Assembly: GCA_021521415.1 (NCBI GenBank)
Contig: JAIQDT010003006.1
Span: 1-64,000 of the forward strand
Direction of reading: 5' to 3'
DNA: 64,000 nt
Origin: Bidens hawaiensis
Taxonomy: Eukaryota; Streptophyta; Magnoliopsida; Asterales; Asteraceae
Part shown: piece by piece, positions 1 through 10,460 of the stretch
Layout: each line of letters opens with the position of its first letter
How positions within the stretch are numbered: the stretch's first letter is position 1
Position numbers and translations under genes: made by a program
Notes under the pieces: generated by a model
Database searches by the model: none
Seen by the model: only the letters and a program-made list of their open reading frames with translations
What the model was told of the DNA's origin: nothing

Positions 1-19
1 CCCTAGTCGGGGTGTGACA
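1..19 (+). mobile_element. 3' tip of plus-strand gypsy LTR
   Basis: The sequence ends in GGGGTGTGACA and is followed after one base by a tRNA-iMet-like primer site, as expected at the LTR/leader boundary of a Ty3/gypsy element. The rest of this LTR copy lies left of the window; full-length counterparts end at 9945 and 19898. Confidence 0.7.
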
Positions 20-22
20 GAT

Positions 23-35
23 TGGTATCAAAGCC
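23..35 (+). promoter_or_regulatory. Primer binding site (tRNA-iMet-like)
   Basis: TGGTATCAAAGCC lies just after the LTR tip. It differs by one base from the usual plant gypsy primer site TGGTATCAGAGCC, complementary to the 3' end of initiator tRNA-Met. It belongs to the plus-strand gypsy remnant. Confidence 0.7.
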
Positions 36-439
36 AGCGGTTTTAGTGAATTAGGTTTCCTTAGAGATTCCTAGGCTTTAACCGACAAGACCCTAGGGAC
101 CAAACTATTAAGACACCGACATTGCTAAGGTTTTGACTTCCTTTTTGTACCTTAAGAAAACCTTAGATTCCTAAGCCTTGATTTCTAGGTTTTTTTTACG
201 GATAAGTTACAAACGTTAGTTTATTGGAGTATGTGTATACCTAGGATGATCACTTCTATAATTTGTTGCACACACAAGTAGTTCCATGACATAACAAATA
301 AACATGAAATACAAAGAACACACACAATATGACTACAATGGGGGAATACTAGAATGCTATGTGAGGTGAACTAGCAATTACGGTCTGGAACGTAATTGTG
401 AATTTACAGGCACATGAGCATTCTTGAAAATCCTATTGG
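36..439 (+). other. Gypsy leader remnant and unassigned spacer
   Basis: There is no coding sequence that I recognise. The first part, directly after the primer site, is presumably the 5' leader of the plus-strand gypsy element, rich in CCTTAGA/CCTAGG-like words. Where leader ends and SAUR-spacer sequence begins is not clear, and no gag start is visible. Counterparts are 9962-10365 and 19915-20318. Confidence 0.4.
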
Positions 440-535
440 TTTTACGTGAAACAGTATTTAGTACATGGCTAAAAACGACAAACACGTTATCTGGGTTATG
501 TAAATTAACTAACATGCGACCGCCAAAGCCGTATA
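440..535. other. Fragment of SAUR array spacer left of gypsy LTR
   Basis: This stretch matches the SAUR spacers to the right (for example 32598-32690): both share TACGT...ACATGG, AAAAACGACAAACA, GGGTTATGTAAATTAACTA and GCATGCGACCGC in the same order. It ends in GTATA at 531-535, directly before the LTR. It is the left half of a SAUR spacer split by the gypsy insertion. Confidence 0.8.
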
Positions 536-865
536 TGTCACACCCTCAAAATCCACTAACGGAGTTTTACCGTCAGAGGGTGTGAACTGGCAGGATCGGA
601 ATCATTAGTTATACTCAAACCAAAGAAAAACGTTTAAATGTAAATAAGTGCGGAAGCGTAAAACCTTAATTCAAAAGTTGCGTCACGCAGGACGACTTAA
701 AACCAAATGTAACTGTTAAAATTAAGTTTGCAGAATAAAGATGTTTTCAATTAATGCATGCTCCTAAACCGCGCGCCCGCCTCGGCTACCTGAGAATAAC
801 ATACTAAAAGTGTCAACACAAGGTTGGTGAGTTCACAAGTTAAATAAGATAAATCGTTTAGCGTT

Positions 866-1039
866 TTGCGTAACCTCGTTACGGCGTTTCAGTGTTGCGT
901 AACCTCGTTACGACGTTTAAGTGTTGCGTAACCTCGTTACGACGTTTAAGTGTTGCGTAACCTCGTTACGACGTTTAAGTGTTGCGTAACCTCGTTACGA
1001 CGTTTAAGTGTTGCGTAACCTCGTTACGACGTTTAAGTG
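866..1039. repeat. 29-bp minisatellite, 6 copies, in LTR
   Basis: Six head-to-tail copies of a 29-bp monomer, each containing the perfect inverted repeat CGTAAC-CTC-GTTACG. The first copy is variant (GGCGTTTCAG in place of GACGTTTAAG). Copy number differs between the LTRs of this window: 6 here, 7 at 10791 and 8 at 28395, with the array deleted at 20757. Confidence 0.95.
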
Positions 1040-1733
1040 TTTTGCATTACCAGATAGTGTTATGTCAAATTATATATCGATAGGTAGCTAATCTATACAA
1101 CAAGTATCGCTAAGTGGTTCGCGACCGAAGCTGACTGTTTATCAAGTGCCCGTCACCAGGTCAATCCAGACCATGGTAAGTGTTAGCCAAAATTACACCC
1201 ACTCAACCTCCAGTTGAGCTTAATGTCGGGTGGGGTTTGTCAAACCCAGTAGTACTACTCAACAGTGACTCGCTATTCCAAATATTAACCGGTCCGATGT
1301 GTGGGACTTCAAATGTTACGTTTCCCGCTTAGCCTTTACAAGTGATATATAATTTATAACAAAATCTTAAATATGCGTTTATCTCAGAAAATATGTTTAT
1401 CGGAGTATGTTATCTCCCCCAAGTGAAAAACGTTTGAAAACAGTTCAAAGAGCGGGGTAAGTGAAACTCACTGTTTGCGAAGACTATCCCGATCTAGATC
1501 ACCAAGTGATGCGCGTCGTAGAAACTCTCTAGCGTTCTAAATAACAAAGAGATTTTCTAAGTATCGGTACGTTTAACGAGTCTCTAGACTCGGCACATAA
1601 TACCTATGCACGTAACAGATTTCGTGTTTCGTTTGTGAATTGTGTGTGACTTAAACAAGTACAATTGTGATACGATACATGAGTGAGCAATTACTTTCGT
1701 GTCACGTACTAACAACATACTTTACTAGCAATT

Positions 1734-1855
1734 TTCCCCGTAAGGGCATTTTGGTCAACAAACAAAGATTAACTAACCATTATTCCCGTAAGGGCATTTT
1801 GGTCAATTCATGGCAATCAATTAACAATTATTCCCCGCAAGGGTATTTTGTTCAA
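1734..1855. repeat. Triple imperfect repeat in LTR
   Basis: Three copies of a motif close to CCCGTAAGGGCATTTTGGTC, spaced about 48 bp apart (near 1735, 1784 and 1831). The third is diverged (GCAAGGGTATTTTG). Each contains a short CCC(N)xGGG dyad. The same triplet lies in every LTR copy (about 11689, 21200 and 29321). Confidence 0.85.
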
Positions 1856-3300
1856 AACACAACAATTATATAAAATCTATCATATTTCATGCATTTTTAC
1901 ACAACTCAGCAGCTAGTTTCGTTATGACAGAAATTCTACTTGAAAGATTGCACTAGTTCACCGATCATAACGTCTCAATTAATTCACCAAAAATTACCAC
2001 AGAAGCATACATATCTTAGGTTTCCAGAACATATTTTATCTTATTTTTATTCCACATATTTTTCTTATAATGACCAAAACATTACAGCTAACTCATATCA
2101 GTCAGATTCATGTGCAACAGAATGTTATTTGCAATTCCCATTAAACGAAAAATCCAATAAATGCAAGACCACTTGGGTTTGGTTCCTAACTCAATGAGTC
2201 AACTTCCAGAAGTGGAACCAACCCAATTGGTCTCGTAGTTCATGAGATATAACATTTACAACATAACCTAACAGCAGGTCTAACAGCTCAGCTTTGCATC
2301 ACGTTTTTGTAAAATCATAAAAGTATACTTCCACTTATCCAAAAAATTACGAATTTATACTTTATAGAAACTAGACTCAACCTAGTTTACTGCACTACCC
2401 ACAATCTCAATCAATTTTCACGTTTACACTTCGTTACAGTTAGTTAAACATCGTATATACATTCTGTCCAGAATCTGTTCACATCAAAACTCAACATAAT
2501 AACAATCTATGAACTATCATGCATCCATATAACCCTCTAGACACTATAACTACTATCCATGCATATCACTTACACCATACATACAAGATTAGGGTTTGTG
2601 TTTTAATTCAAATCAAAGACAACAATCAATCAAGCAACAACATCAATACTAGTTATCAATCATCATGAATTCAACAACCACCATGTTAACTCATACATAC
2701 ATAAGAAAATCGGCTGCCTAGGGTTTTTGATTAACCCATTAAACATCAAAATCAAACAACAAGAAGATAAAGGATGATCAATTATACCTTCCTAGCACCT
2801 AGTTCTTGGATTAAACACTTGATTAAGGCTTGAATGTGTGTATGGAAGTGACGGCAGCCAAGGGTGAGGTGGGAGCTTGTTCCGATCGGGATTTTGAAGA
2901 AAGAATAATAATAGGTTAGGGTTTAGTTAAGGATATATTTATAATAATACAAGTTACACTCTAGTCCCTAATCTTTCAAGTGTTACATCTCTAGCCTAAA
3001 CTAGTTGGTTCTTGTTTCTTGTTTAACATTCCACATAACAATCAAGTAACACACATATGCCTAACACATAATTATCACATAATTAGTGTTTTGACGTTTG
3101 TCGTTTATTTATCAATCGTTCGCGTCAACTCGTTTGCGTTTCGGTGCAAATCCCGAAAGACTACACATGTAGTAAGTGTTAAGCGTCATTTAAACCCTAG
3201 TTTAAATGTAATGAAGTGTGCGTTATAGATTCAACGATCTTAAAGTTTGAATTGACGGAGTTGAGTTAACGGGGTTAACCTGAAATTGACGATTGTCACA

Positions 3301-3432
3301 TCATTCCCATGTTAAAGAATTTTCGTCCCGAAAATTTGAGTCAAGTCGTGATGAGAGCCTGAAAAAGTAAGAAAAATTTTCAGTTTGTCATATCATCCCC
3401 TAGTAGAAAGAAATTTCGTCCCGAAATTTAGT
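3301..3432 (-). other. Gypsy 3' untranslated region (duplicate)
   Basis: Non-coding sequence between the LTR and the end of the chromodomain frame. It includes two AATTTCGTCCCGAAATT-like dyads (near 3317 and 3409). On the minus strand, the purine-rich end ACATGGGAATGA next to the LTR is the likely polypurine tract. Confidence 0.7.
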
Positions 3433-3542
3433 TCATACCTCCGGTGATGTTTGACGGTTTGCCGGGTTTCGCGGTTTTCGGTGTTTGGTTAGCCCTTCAA
3501 AAAGGTGAGGATACTTTTTCATCATGTGATCCTCGCGTTCCC
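3433..3542 (-). pseudogene. Chromodomain C-terminal fragment (duplicate, cut at junction)
   Basis: The last roughly 35 codons of the gypsy polyprotein read on the minus strand, including [14 protein letters not shown], and end in TGA at 3433-3435. The same segment is joined to the rest of the chromodomain at 23007 in the full element. Here, upstream codons are replaced by copia sequence at 3543. It is a passenger of the tandem duplication and cannot be functional alone. Confidence 0.85.
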
Positions 3543-5153
3543 GAGTGTGCTGCATGTGGAAGTAGTCAAGCAAACACCTCGTCAAGCTCCACTGATGGGA
3601 TTCCTACACCTGCCTCTCTCATTCCCGAGGTACACAAACTTTTCTCTCAAGAATGTATTGATAAAGTTATTCACTATAGAAACCATAATGCTAAAACTCT
3701 TGAACAAATTGATAGCATTAGAGTTCAGAATGATGATCTTAAAAAGGCTGCAAAGATTTATGCTACTAGGATTAACACTCATGGTAATGATATGGCAGAT
3801 CCTAGGGAAAAAGTTTCCATTGCTACAAATTTAGCCAAACGTCATGAAAATCAAGTTATTGAACTAAACGCTAAAATTGTTAAATTGAAATTGAATTAAC
3901 CCAAAAGAAAATTGTCATAGAAAACTTTGAGTTAGCTTCTGAAAAGCTGAATAAATTAATTGGGTCACAAATAGAGTTAAGAATAAAGACAGAAATAGGC
4001 TATGATAGTTCTGCAGTTCCACCGCCTTTTAATAATAACTATACTAGCCTTCCTCACTTTGATTTTAACTCTCCTAGAGAAAGAAATGGTCTATGGTATT
4101 GGTCATGTGCCAATTTCAAAGACATTTGTTCCTGCTGCTCCCAAGACTGTTGATTCAGCTGTTTCTTCAGTTAATCCTAATAGTAGTTCATCTTCTGTAG
4201 CAGTTTGTGTAGAAGAAAGTGGGTCGGTGGAAAGGCCTGTTGAGGTGAACACATCAAGTTGTTCATCATCAAGTTGTGATACTGAGGATAATTCAAGTAA
4301 AAGAAAAGTGTTTGAAAATGATAATCAACCGAGTACTTCATATAAATATGTGCCACCAAATAAAAGATCATTTTCTCAAACAACTAATCAATCACAAATT
4401 CCCCAGTCATACAATTTTTTTGATAACAACTACTATGGTCATATCAACAAAATTTTGTTGATCCATATTATACTAATGTTTTTGATGATCGGGGTCAATC
4501 ATCAAATGTATTTTATAATCATGTTTCTTTCCACGGATCACCTTTCCCACCACACCAACCATTTTATAGTTCTGATGAGTTCTATAGTGCTCCTTGGAGA
4601 AAGTGTTGTTTTGTTTGTGGTCATTCTTCTCACCTTGCAAGACATTGCAAGCACTGGTTCAAGCAACAACTTGATATTCAAAGGTGGCTTAGTCAGTCCC
4701 CAAAAGGTGCTTTTAGTAGCCCATATTCAAGGACTGATCAAGCTGATAGTGAAGCCAGTGAAAATGGATGTGAGATCCAGGTCAATAAAGTAAAACACAA
4801 GAGAAAACATTTTTGGAGAACTAAAAAGGACAAAATCAAAAAGGATCCTAAGACTGAAAAGTCTAAGGATTCACCAAAAACAGTTTTAAAATCTAGAAAA
4901 CAAAAGTCCAAAATTGTCAAAACCAGGGAACAAGATTGTGCTTGGATTCCTAAGGACTGCTTTTCAAGCAATGAGTCGCCAAGAAATAAACTGTTTTCAA
5001 GAAATAAAATCAAGTTTTGTCGATTTATGGTCGACTTTCCCAAGAAAACTAAGTCTCGGTAACCCATGTCCATTTAAACGCTTAGTGCATGTAGGGTCAA
5101 TCAAGGAGGACTATCAAGGGTATTCGGTACTTAGATAGTGGTTACACCCCTCG
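3543..5153 (+). pseudogene. Broken Ty1/copia gag with start of protease
   Basis: Read in pieces, this is a copia-type gag of the long SIRE-like kind. First comes a coiled, charged segment (FSQECIDKVIHYRNHNAKT...), then GYDSSAVPPPFNNNYT, which resembles a conserved PPPFNxNYT gag motif. A Ser/Asn-rich stretch follows, then a CCHC zinc knuckle (CFVCGHSSHLARHC, about 4606-4653) and a Lys-rich tail. Near 5127, YLDSGY resembles the copia protease start (YLDSGC). At least three frame changes (near 3890, 4085 and 4455) and stops break it. The 5' end is cut by the duplication junction at 3543. Family assignment is by motif recognition only. Confidence 0.75.
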
Positions 5154-5475
5154 CTATTTGATGCTAAACCATTAGATGGCATATTCGAGTCTTTCGTAAG
5201 CGACATGGGAGAACTACAAGAAAAGGGAAATGTTTCATACTTTGTGCTTCAACAATGCCAACCTTATTCAAATGGATCAACAACAACTTGTCGAGCTTTT
5301 CTCAGACTCATTTCGTCCAACTACTTCTTTCAAGTGATGGATCCCGCGTCAACCATTGGGCTTCGGTTTGAACCTCTTCAACTTTGTTATGTGATGTGAC
5401 AATGCATGTTTAGGATATAGTCCATCTCACAACAGCTTTGTTGACCTTTTCACTAAAGCCATTGTTCTATTTTGA
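5154..5475 (+). pseudogene. Collapsed copia pol remnant
   Basis: Only scraps of pol remain. Near 5440-5470 one frame reads HNSFVDLFTKA, which resembles the end of copia RNase H (LADIFTKPL). Reverse transcriptase and integrase motifs are absent, so most of pol has been deleted. The short ORF at 5205-5399 has no motif that I recognise. Confidence 0.5.
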
Positions 5476-7508
5476 ATAAAACAACCTATCTATCTTTATA
5501 CATAAAATTGAAAATATTTTTCAAATATGTCTCAATTTTAGAGGGAGAAAAAGAGTTAACTTTAACTCACCAAAAATATTTTATATTATTATTTTAATTA
5601 AGAAAACCTGAAAAAGACTTAAGAGTATAATAGATTTTACTTTCTTTAAGAAAAACAAAAATGAGTCACTTGACTTTTCAAAAATATTTTATATTATTTA
5701 TTTTAATTAAGAAAATCTAAAAAAGTTTGAAAAGTATAATCTCTTGTTTATAGGGAGCTCCTGTTTAGAGGGAGTCAGATAAAACTAAAATATAAGAAAA
5801 TTTTGAGAAATTGATCCGACCTTTGGAAAATGATAAAAAATTGTCTTAGGTGTTCCTAGCACATGAAAAGAGTAGATCAAAAGTCAACAAGATCATTGAT
5901 TGATGTGTAGATAGGCTTAACAAATGAGTATCATAGTGATATAAACTTAAATATCTACCTATGCTAGTGGTTACACTCTTATGAAACGCTCGCCGACTCC
6001 AAATAAGTCATATTAATGAAGGAAAAAATCCTAATAGTCAGTCATACACGAGCCCGTTAGTGATTGGTCACAATGAAAAATTATTTCTTGCTTTAGCTTC
6101 AAATATATAAAATATCAAAAAAATTATTGAAAAAACAGAAAAACTGCAAAATACTCAAAAAGTATTCAAAATCAACAACAAAAATATTGATAATTTTATC
6201 AAACAAAAAGGGGTATATTAGAACCACGTAACGTGGGGCAAACAAGTAAGTCCTAAACACTTTATATGAAAGCATAAGCCAACAAGGCTAGTAAGTCCAT
6301 GGTTCAACCTTTACATATTGTTTGAAAGAAAAGTTTGCAAAAAGTCTATGAAGCTCAAAATGTTTTGATCAAATCATTAGGGGTCGGAGTCAATTCGGGG
6401 TGATACTGATGAACACAAACTATGTCCGAGGTATGATGGAGTTTGTAACATGTTGGATTAACTGGGGACCACACAAGTATTGTGCCTAATTAACCCTAAC
6501 GTATCACGATGAAATCAAAATACTTGTTAAGTTTAAAGTGGACCAACATATCTACAATCGACTTTGGGTTCTTGGCATAATAATATCCAAATAGAAGTGT
6601 GATCTAGGACATTATAGACAATGTGATTCCATGTTGTGATCTTTCTCGCAAAAATATTGAAGTCATTAGAAAATTATGTAAATATTATTGTTATCTAATA
6701 TTAATTTCATCCTTACTCATATTTTTATTTTATTTTATGTTTTAACTTCAAAACATTATGTATATATATTCGTAATATCTGATATATGAAAATTCTAAAA
6801 AGATTTTAAGTTTTTATGTGTTCGTACATATTTTATTAAACCTTTGTTCTATTCAAAATCATGTGTTTTGTTGTCAAGGTTGTTCATACAAAGTTCGTTG
6901 GAAACATGGGACTTAAACAGATCATTTAAAAGTTGAGAGAGTGAAATTGGTATTTTATGAAAAGTCAAAATAAAATAAAATAAAATTTCAGAGTTATAAT
7001 GCAAATACTTCAAACCAAAAGCATGTTTTAAAAGGAATATTCTTCTTTGACCCTCAATAGGGTCTGTAAACGAATCTTATTTGCTCTAAGTTTTGTGCAG
7101 CAGTACACAGGTAGATCAAGATCAAGTGTCCTACGCTGCAGAGTTTGAAGTTACCGATGCTGAAGCGCATAAAATAAAATGAGAACGTGACAGTTGGCTG
7201 TTGAACCTAAATATGAACAGATCGTGTCCGAAGATCAGTCGAAGAACAAAGCAAAGAAACAAGTCGGCACAAGAAAGTCAACACAAGAAAATTAGATGTC
7301 GAGCCTCCCACATCTGATGTTTCTAAAAATTGTTGCTGTCGATCCTTCCCAAAAAATAAGATTGAAGTTCAAGTCTTCAAGATCGGAAAATAAAGAATTG
7401 TCAAGATCCAATCTCGTTCAAGATCTTAGGATCAAGACAAGTACTAGATTTCGAGAAATAAAGACAAAGCAAGAAACTTGATGAAGGTTTCTAGACATAC
7501 TCAATCCT
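5476..7508 (+). other. Copia 3' spacer between pol and LTR
   Basis: About 2 kb of AT-rich sequence with no convincing gene. Several GAGGGAG words (5541, 5768) and two related blocks at about 5560-5620 and 5680-5745 (shared AAAAATATTTTATATTAT and TTTTAATTAAGAAAA) indicate an old internal duplication. A long 3' spacer is compatible with SIRE-type copia elements. Confidence 0.5.
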
Positions 7509-7518
7509 AGAGGGAGAT
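7509..7518 (+). promoter_or_regulatory. Copia polypurine tract
   Basis: AGAGGGAGAT lies directly before the TGTAGG start of the copia LTR. This is the expected primer for plus-strand DNA synthesis of an LTR element. Confidence 0.75.
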
Positions 7519-7911
7519 TGTAGGGCCAATATTCTATATTAGTTTTAGGATTATGTATGTCTTTATATCGCTAAGAGTCGGTGTAATACGTACCTCAGTA
7601 CGTTTATTTTGTAAGGAAAAAATGTAATTGTTGGAGAAATGGGACCCTATATAAAAGGTCACTTAACCCATTTCTCCACAACCTTGGGAATAAACCCCTT
7701 GCATTTTCACATCCAAGTATTCCATATTCTCTCTAACCCCAAACTCTCTCTAACCCCTCACTCACCTTCTAGTTTTCGGCCTACACTACCCACATACAAG
7801 ATCCGAGATCTCGGTCCAACTAGTTGTTTCCACCAACTAGTTGTGAGGTTGATCCAAGAACAACTAGTATCTTAGTTTGTTTTGTTGTTTGATCCGGTCA
7901 CGGGACCTACA
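7519..7911 (+). mobile_element. Copia 3' LTR (393 bp)
   Basis: The ends TGTAGGGCC and GGACCTACA form the terminal inverted TG...CA expected of an LTR, with a polypurine tract just upstream. A TATA box (TATATAAAA, 7648-7656) lies about one third in. No 5' partner LTR is in the unit because the element is cut at 3543, so the target duplication cannot be tested. The ORF at 7639-7875 overlaps the LTR and is not a credible gene. Confidence 0.85.
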
Positions 7912-9945
7912 GTCTTAGAATCACACGCGCACCCAACTTCACGCGTAAATCGTTAAAATGAACTTCGAAGGGACCTACCACCTAATAATATATGAAGTCC
8001 AAGATAATCCATAAAACCCATACCTTACATTAAGTAAAGTTATGATAAAGTTATTTTTAAGAAAAACAACCAAAGATTAAAGTTCTAAAACTATTACACA
8101 GTAAAACCGAACAAAAATGTGTTAAAACCTGGAACCAACACTGGAACCTTTAAACCCAGGTATAAGCTGCTAAGAAGTGAATATTAACATACCATATCAT
8201 AAAAATAAGTGTCAAGTCATTTTGGTACGTATAAGTCATCAGTTATAATTGTTAGTAGTTAAAAACCGAGGAAACGCGTCAAAATCTCGTAACCATAGCA
8301 AACATTAATATCATCACACCAGAGTTTTCCTAAACTTATATCTACTATAAATAATAATCATAATGGGTTTATAAGTCATTAAAGTATTTTCATAATAGTT
8401 CTTATAATTTTTCCCGTTTAATATAACCGTACGCATATCGTAAGCCGGAAAATATAGACAAGGCCGAACCTAAAGATCTAAAGATATTAAAAGATGTATT
8501 TTTACAGGTTATCACTCTTATAGAAATGAAATTTAGGGAAGAATTTAGATAAACAAAACCACATAATAAATAGTTTACGGTTAAAGGGCGTTTATGAAAC
8601 TTTTACACAAACATGGTATTTATCTAGTAAGTTATGCTTAAAATATTTTATCAAATTTTAAACCTTGAATATAACCTCATAACTAAGTGTCTAGTTTTGC
8701 TAATATCATAAAGCTAATACTATGATCTTGTCAAAAACAATATTTTTTTTATAAGATAATTGTCATAAAGTATCACCGGCCTTATACTAAAGAAAACAAA
8801 CAAAAGCACATTATAACATCCCAAACCTTAATTTTTAAATCTTGAACTAGGGAAAACATTATTTATCTAACTTGTTATCTATCTTGTCGTTTAACTAATA
8901 TCATGTAGTAATATAACCTAAGTCTAAAAAACTATTACAACTTTTTAAGGATACATTGTCACAACTCTTGATACAATAAACCAACACAATCCCAAACAAC
9001 CTTAGTTAAGGTATTAACTTATGCAACTTAGGTCACGTGCACATATAATATGATGCATATTGTGTTTAGTGACATATTATATGCATTTAGGGATGTCGAT
9101 CATTGGAGACGTTTGCGATGTAGCATACAAGATTTGATAGTATTTTTGTCTCCATGCATAAACCCAGGTGAGTTCTTGCACTACCCTTTTTCTTAAATTT
9201 TTGGGTGGATACATGCTTCAATATATGTTTTTGAACTAGTGGTGTATTGGTAATCAAGACCAATTTAGCTGCCAAAAACAATCCCCGACTTTGTAGCGCA
9301 ATCATTAACTCCATTAGGAGCCAAGGAATATATGGGTAGTCCTACCTGGGAGACCCCGCACACAGTGGGCCTATATCATGGACGACCTCCACTGAATGAT
9401 ACAATGGTTATCTTGTGACGTATATTCGCACAGTTTTGTATCTTATGTTGGCAGACATAAGTAAATTTGACCCATAACAATAAGGGGTATGGGTAAGGGG
9501 TTTATATATTTTAGATGTTCACAGGTCGTGGACACAGGTTTGATTGTGAACTTGCTTAATGTGCACATACTATTTAGATAATTTATATATGTATGTTTTT
9601 ATAAATTAAACTCATGAACTCACCAACTTTTTAGTTGACCAACTTATTTTAAGCATGTGTTCAGGTACTTTTTATTCGGATATTGGAGATTTAGAGTCTT
9701 AGACAAGAGTTCGCTTGGAGATAGAAGATTCTTTTAGAAGATTTATGTCGAACCGTATAGCTTACCCGAAGAAGCCATACATTTTCACTTAATTAGACGG
9801 TAGTTGAATTTCTAGCTTTGTAGTTGTATTAGACATTTGATTGTAAAATTGACCTAGTGTCTTAATATACATTTGTTACATTATTTCCGTTTTGTTTTGA
9901 TTGGTATTCAATCGTCACGTCCAGCCCCCTAGTCGGGGTGTGACA
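7912..9945 (+). mobile_element. Plus-strand gypsy LTR remnant
   Basis: This stretch ends in GGGGTGTGACA followed by a primer site, so its right end is a gypsy LTR end on the plus strand. The words AACTCATGAACTCACCAAC (about 9611) and a nearby GTTGACCAAC match the style of the minus-strand LTR (which reads GAACTCACCAACC on its own strand). I cannot see the LTR's left end; it is probably interrupted by the copia LTR at 7911. The copia element therefore seems to be nested in this LTR. No gene is seen; the minus-strand ORF at 9087-9314 has no motif. Confidence 0.6.
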
Positions 9946-9948
9946 GAT

Positions 9949-9961
9949 TGGTATCAAAGCC
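9949..9961 (+). promoter_or_regulatory. Primer binding site (tRNA-iMet-like), unit 2
   Basis: TGGTATCAAAGCC, four bases after the LTR terminus at 9945; the same as at 23-35. Confidence 0.7.
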
Positions 9962-10365
9962 AGCGGTTTTAGTGAATTAGGTTTCCTTAGAGATTCCTAG
10001 GCTTTAACCGACAAGACCCTAGGGACCAAACTATTAAGACACCGACATTGCTAAGGTTTTGACTTCTTTTTTGTACCTTAAGAAAACCTTAGATTCCTAA
10101 GCCTTGATTTCTAGGTTTTTTTTACGGATAAGTTACAAACGTTAGTTTATTGGAGTATGTGTATACCTAGGATGATCACTTCTATAATTTGTTGCACACA
10201 CAAGTAGTTCCATGACATAACAAATAAACATGAAATACAAAGAACACACACAATATGACTACAATGGGGAATACTAGAATGCTATGTGAGGTGAACTAGC
10301 AATTACGGTCTGGAACGTAATTGTGAATTTACAGGCACATGAGCATTCTTGAAAATCCTATTGGT
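9962..10365 (+). other. Gypsy leader remnant and unassigned spacer, unit 2
   Basis: Copy of 36-439 with a one-base length difference in a G run (10264 region). No gene is recognised. Confidence 0.4.
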
Positions 10366-10460
10366 TTTACGTGAAACAGTATTTAGTACATGGCTAAAAA
10401 CGACAAACACGTTATCTGGGTTATGTAAATTAACTAACATGCGACCGCCAAAGCCGTATA
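10366..10460. other. SAUR spacer fragment, unit 2
   Basis: Copy of 440-535. It ends with GTATA at 10456-10460, directly before the LTR. Confidence 0.8.

Larger units (their letters stand above)
536..3300 (-). mobile_element. Minus-strand gypsy LTR (3' LTR copy in unit 1)
   Basis: A 2765-bp LTR with termini TGTCACACCC at the left and GATTGTCACA at the right, nearly identical to the 5' LTR of the full element at 28065-30886. It is followed by the element's 3' untranslated region and chromodomain end, not by SAUR sequence, so it is a duplicated 3' LTR and not a solo LTR. It contains a 29-bp minisatellite (six copies) and a triple 22-bp repeat. Short ORFs at 1667, 1940 and 3019 recur in all copies, but they look like chance ORFs in the LTR. 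Confidence 0.9.
1..3542. repeat. Large tandem unit 1 (right part only)
   Basis: This is the right-hand part of a roughly 9.95-kb tandem unit whose left part lies outside the window. Position 1 corresponds to 9927 in unit 2 and to 19880 in unit 3, and the sequence stays collinear with only scattered single-base differences. It carries the last 19 bases of a plus-strand gypsy LTR, its primer site, a SAUR-spacer scrap, a minus-strand gypsy LTR and the end of that element's chromodomain. The unit ends at 3542, where the chromodomain codons stop abruptly and copia gag sequence begins. Confidence 0.9.

Noticed and set aside
866..1039. Regular 29-bp repeats with dyads, resembling a CRISPR array
   Set aside because: Monomers are directly adjacent with no unique spacers, in plant retrotransposon LTRs. 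It is a minisatellite.
1667..3228. Recurring ORFs of 68, 85 and 69 codons in every gypsy LTR copy
   Set aside because: They lie within an LTR, on the strand opposite to the element, with no domain; conservation follows from LTR identity. The first reflects the triple repeat.
536..3300. Solo LTR interpretation for the LTRs in units 1 and 2
   Set aside because: No GTATA or SAUR spacer follows the right end. The element's 3' untranslated region and chromodomain tail follow, so they are duplicated 3' LTRs.
7639..7875. 78-codon ORF over the copia LTR TATA region, repeated at 17592-17828
   Set aside because: It overlaps the TATA box and R/U5 of an LTR and has low-complexity Ser/Pro content; no sign of a gene.
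9087..9314. 75-codon minus-strand ORF, repeated at 19040-19267
   Set aside because: It lies in a gypsy LTR remnant, has no recognised motif, and its repetition follows from the tandem duplication.
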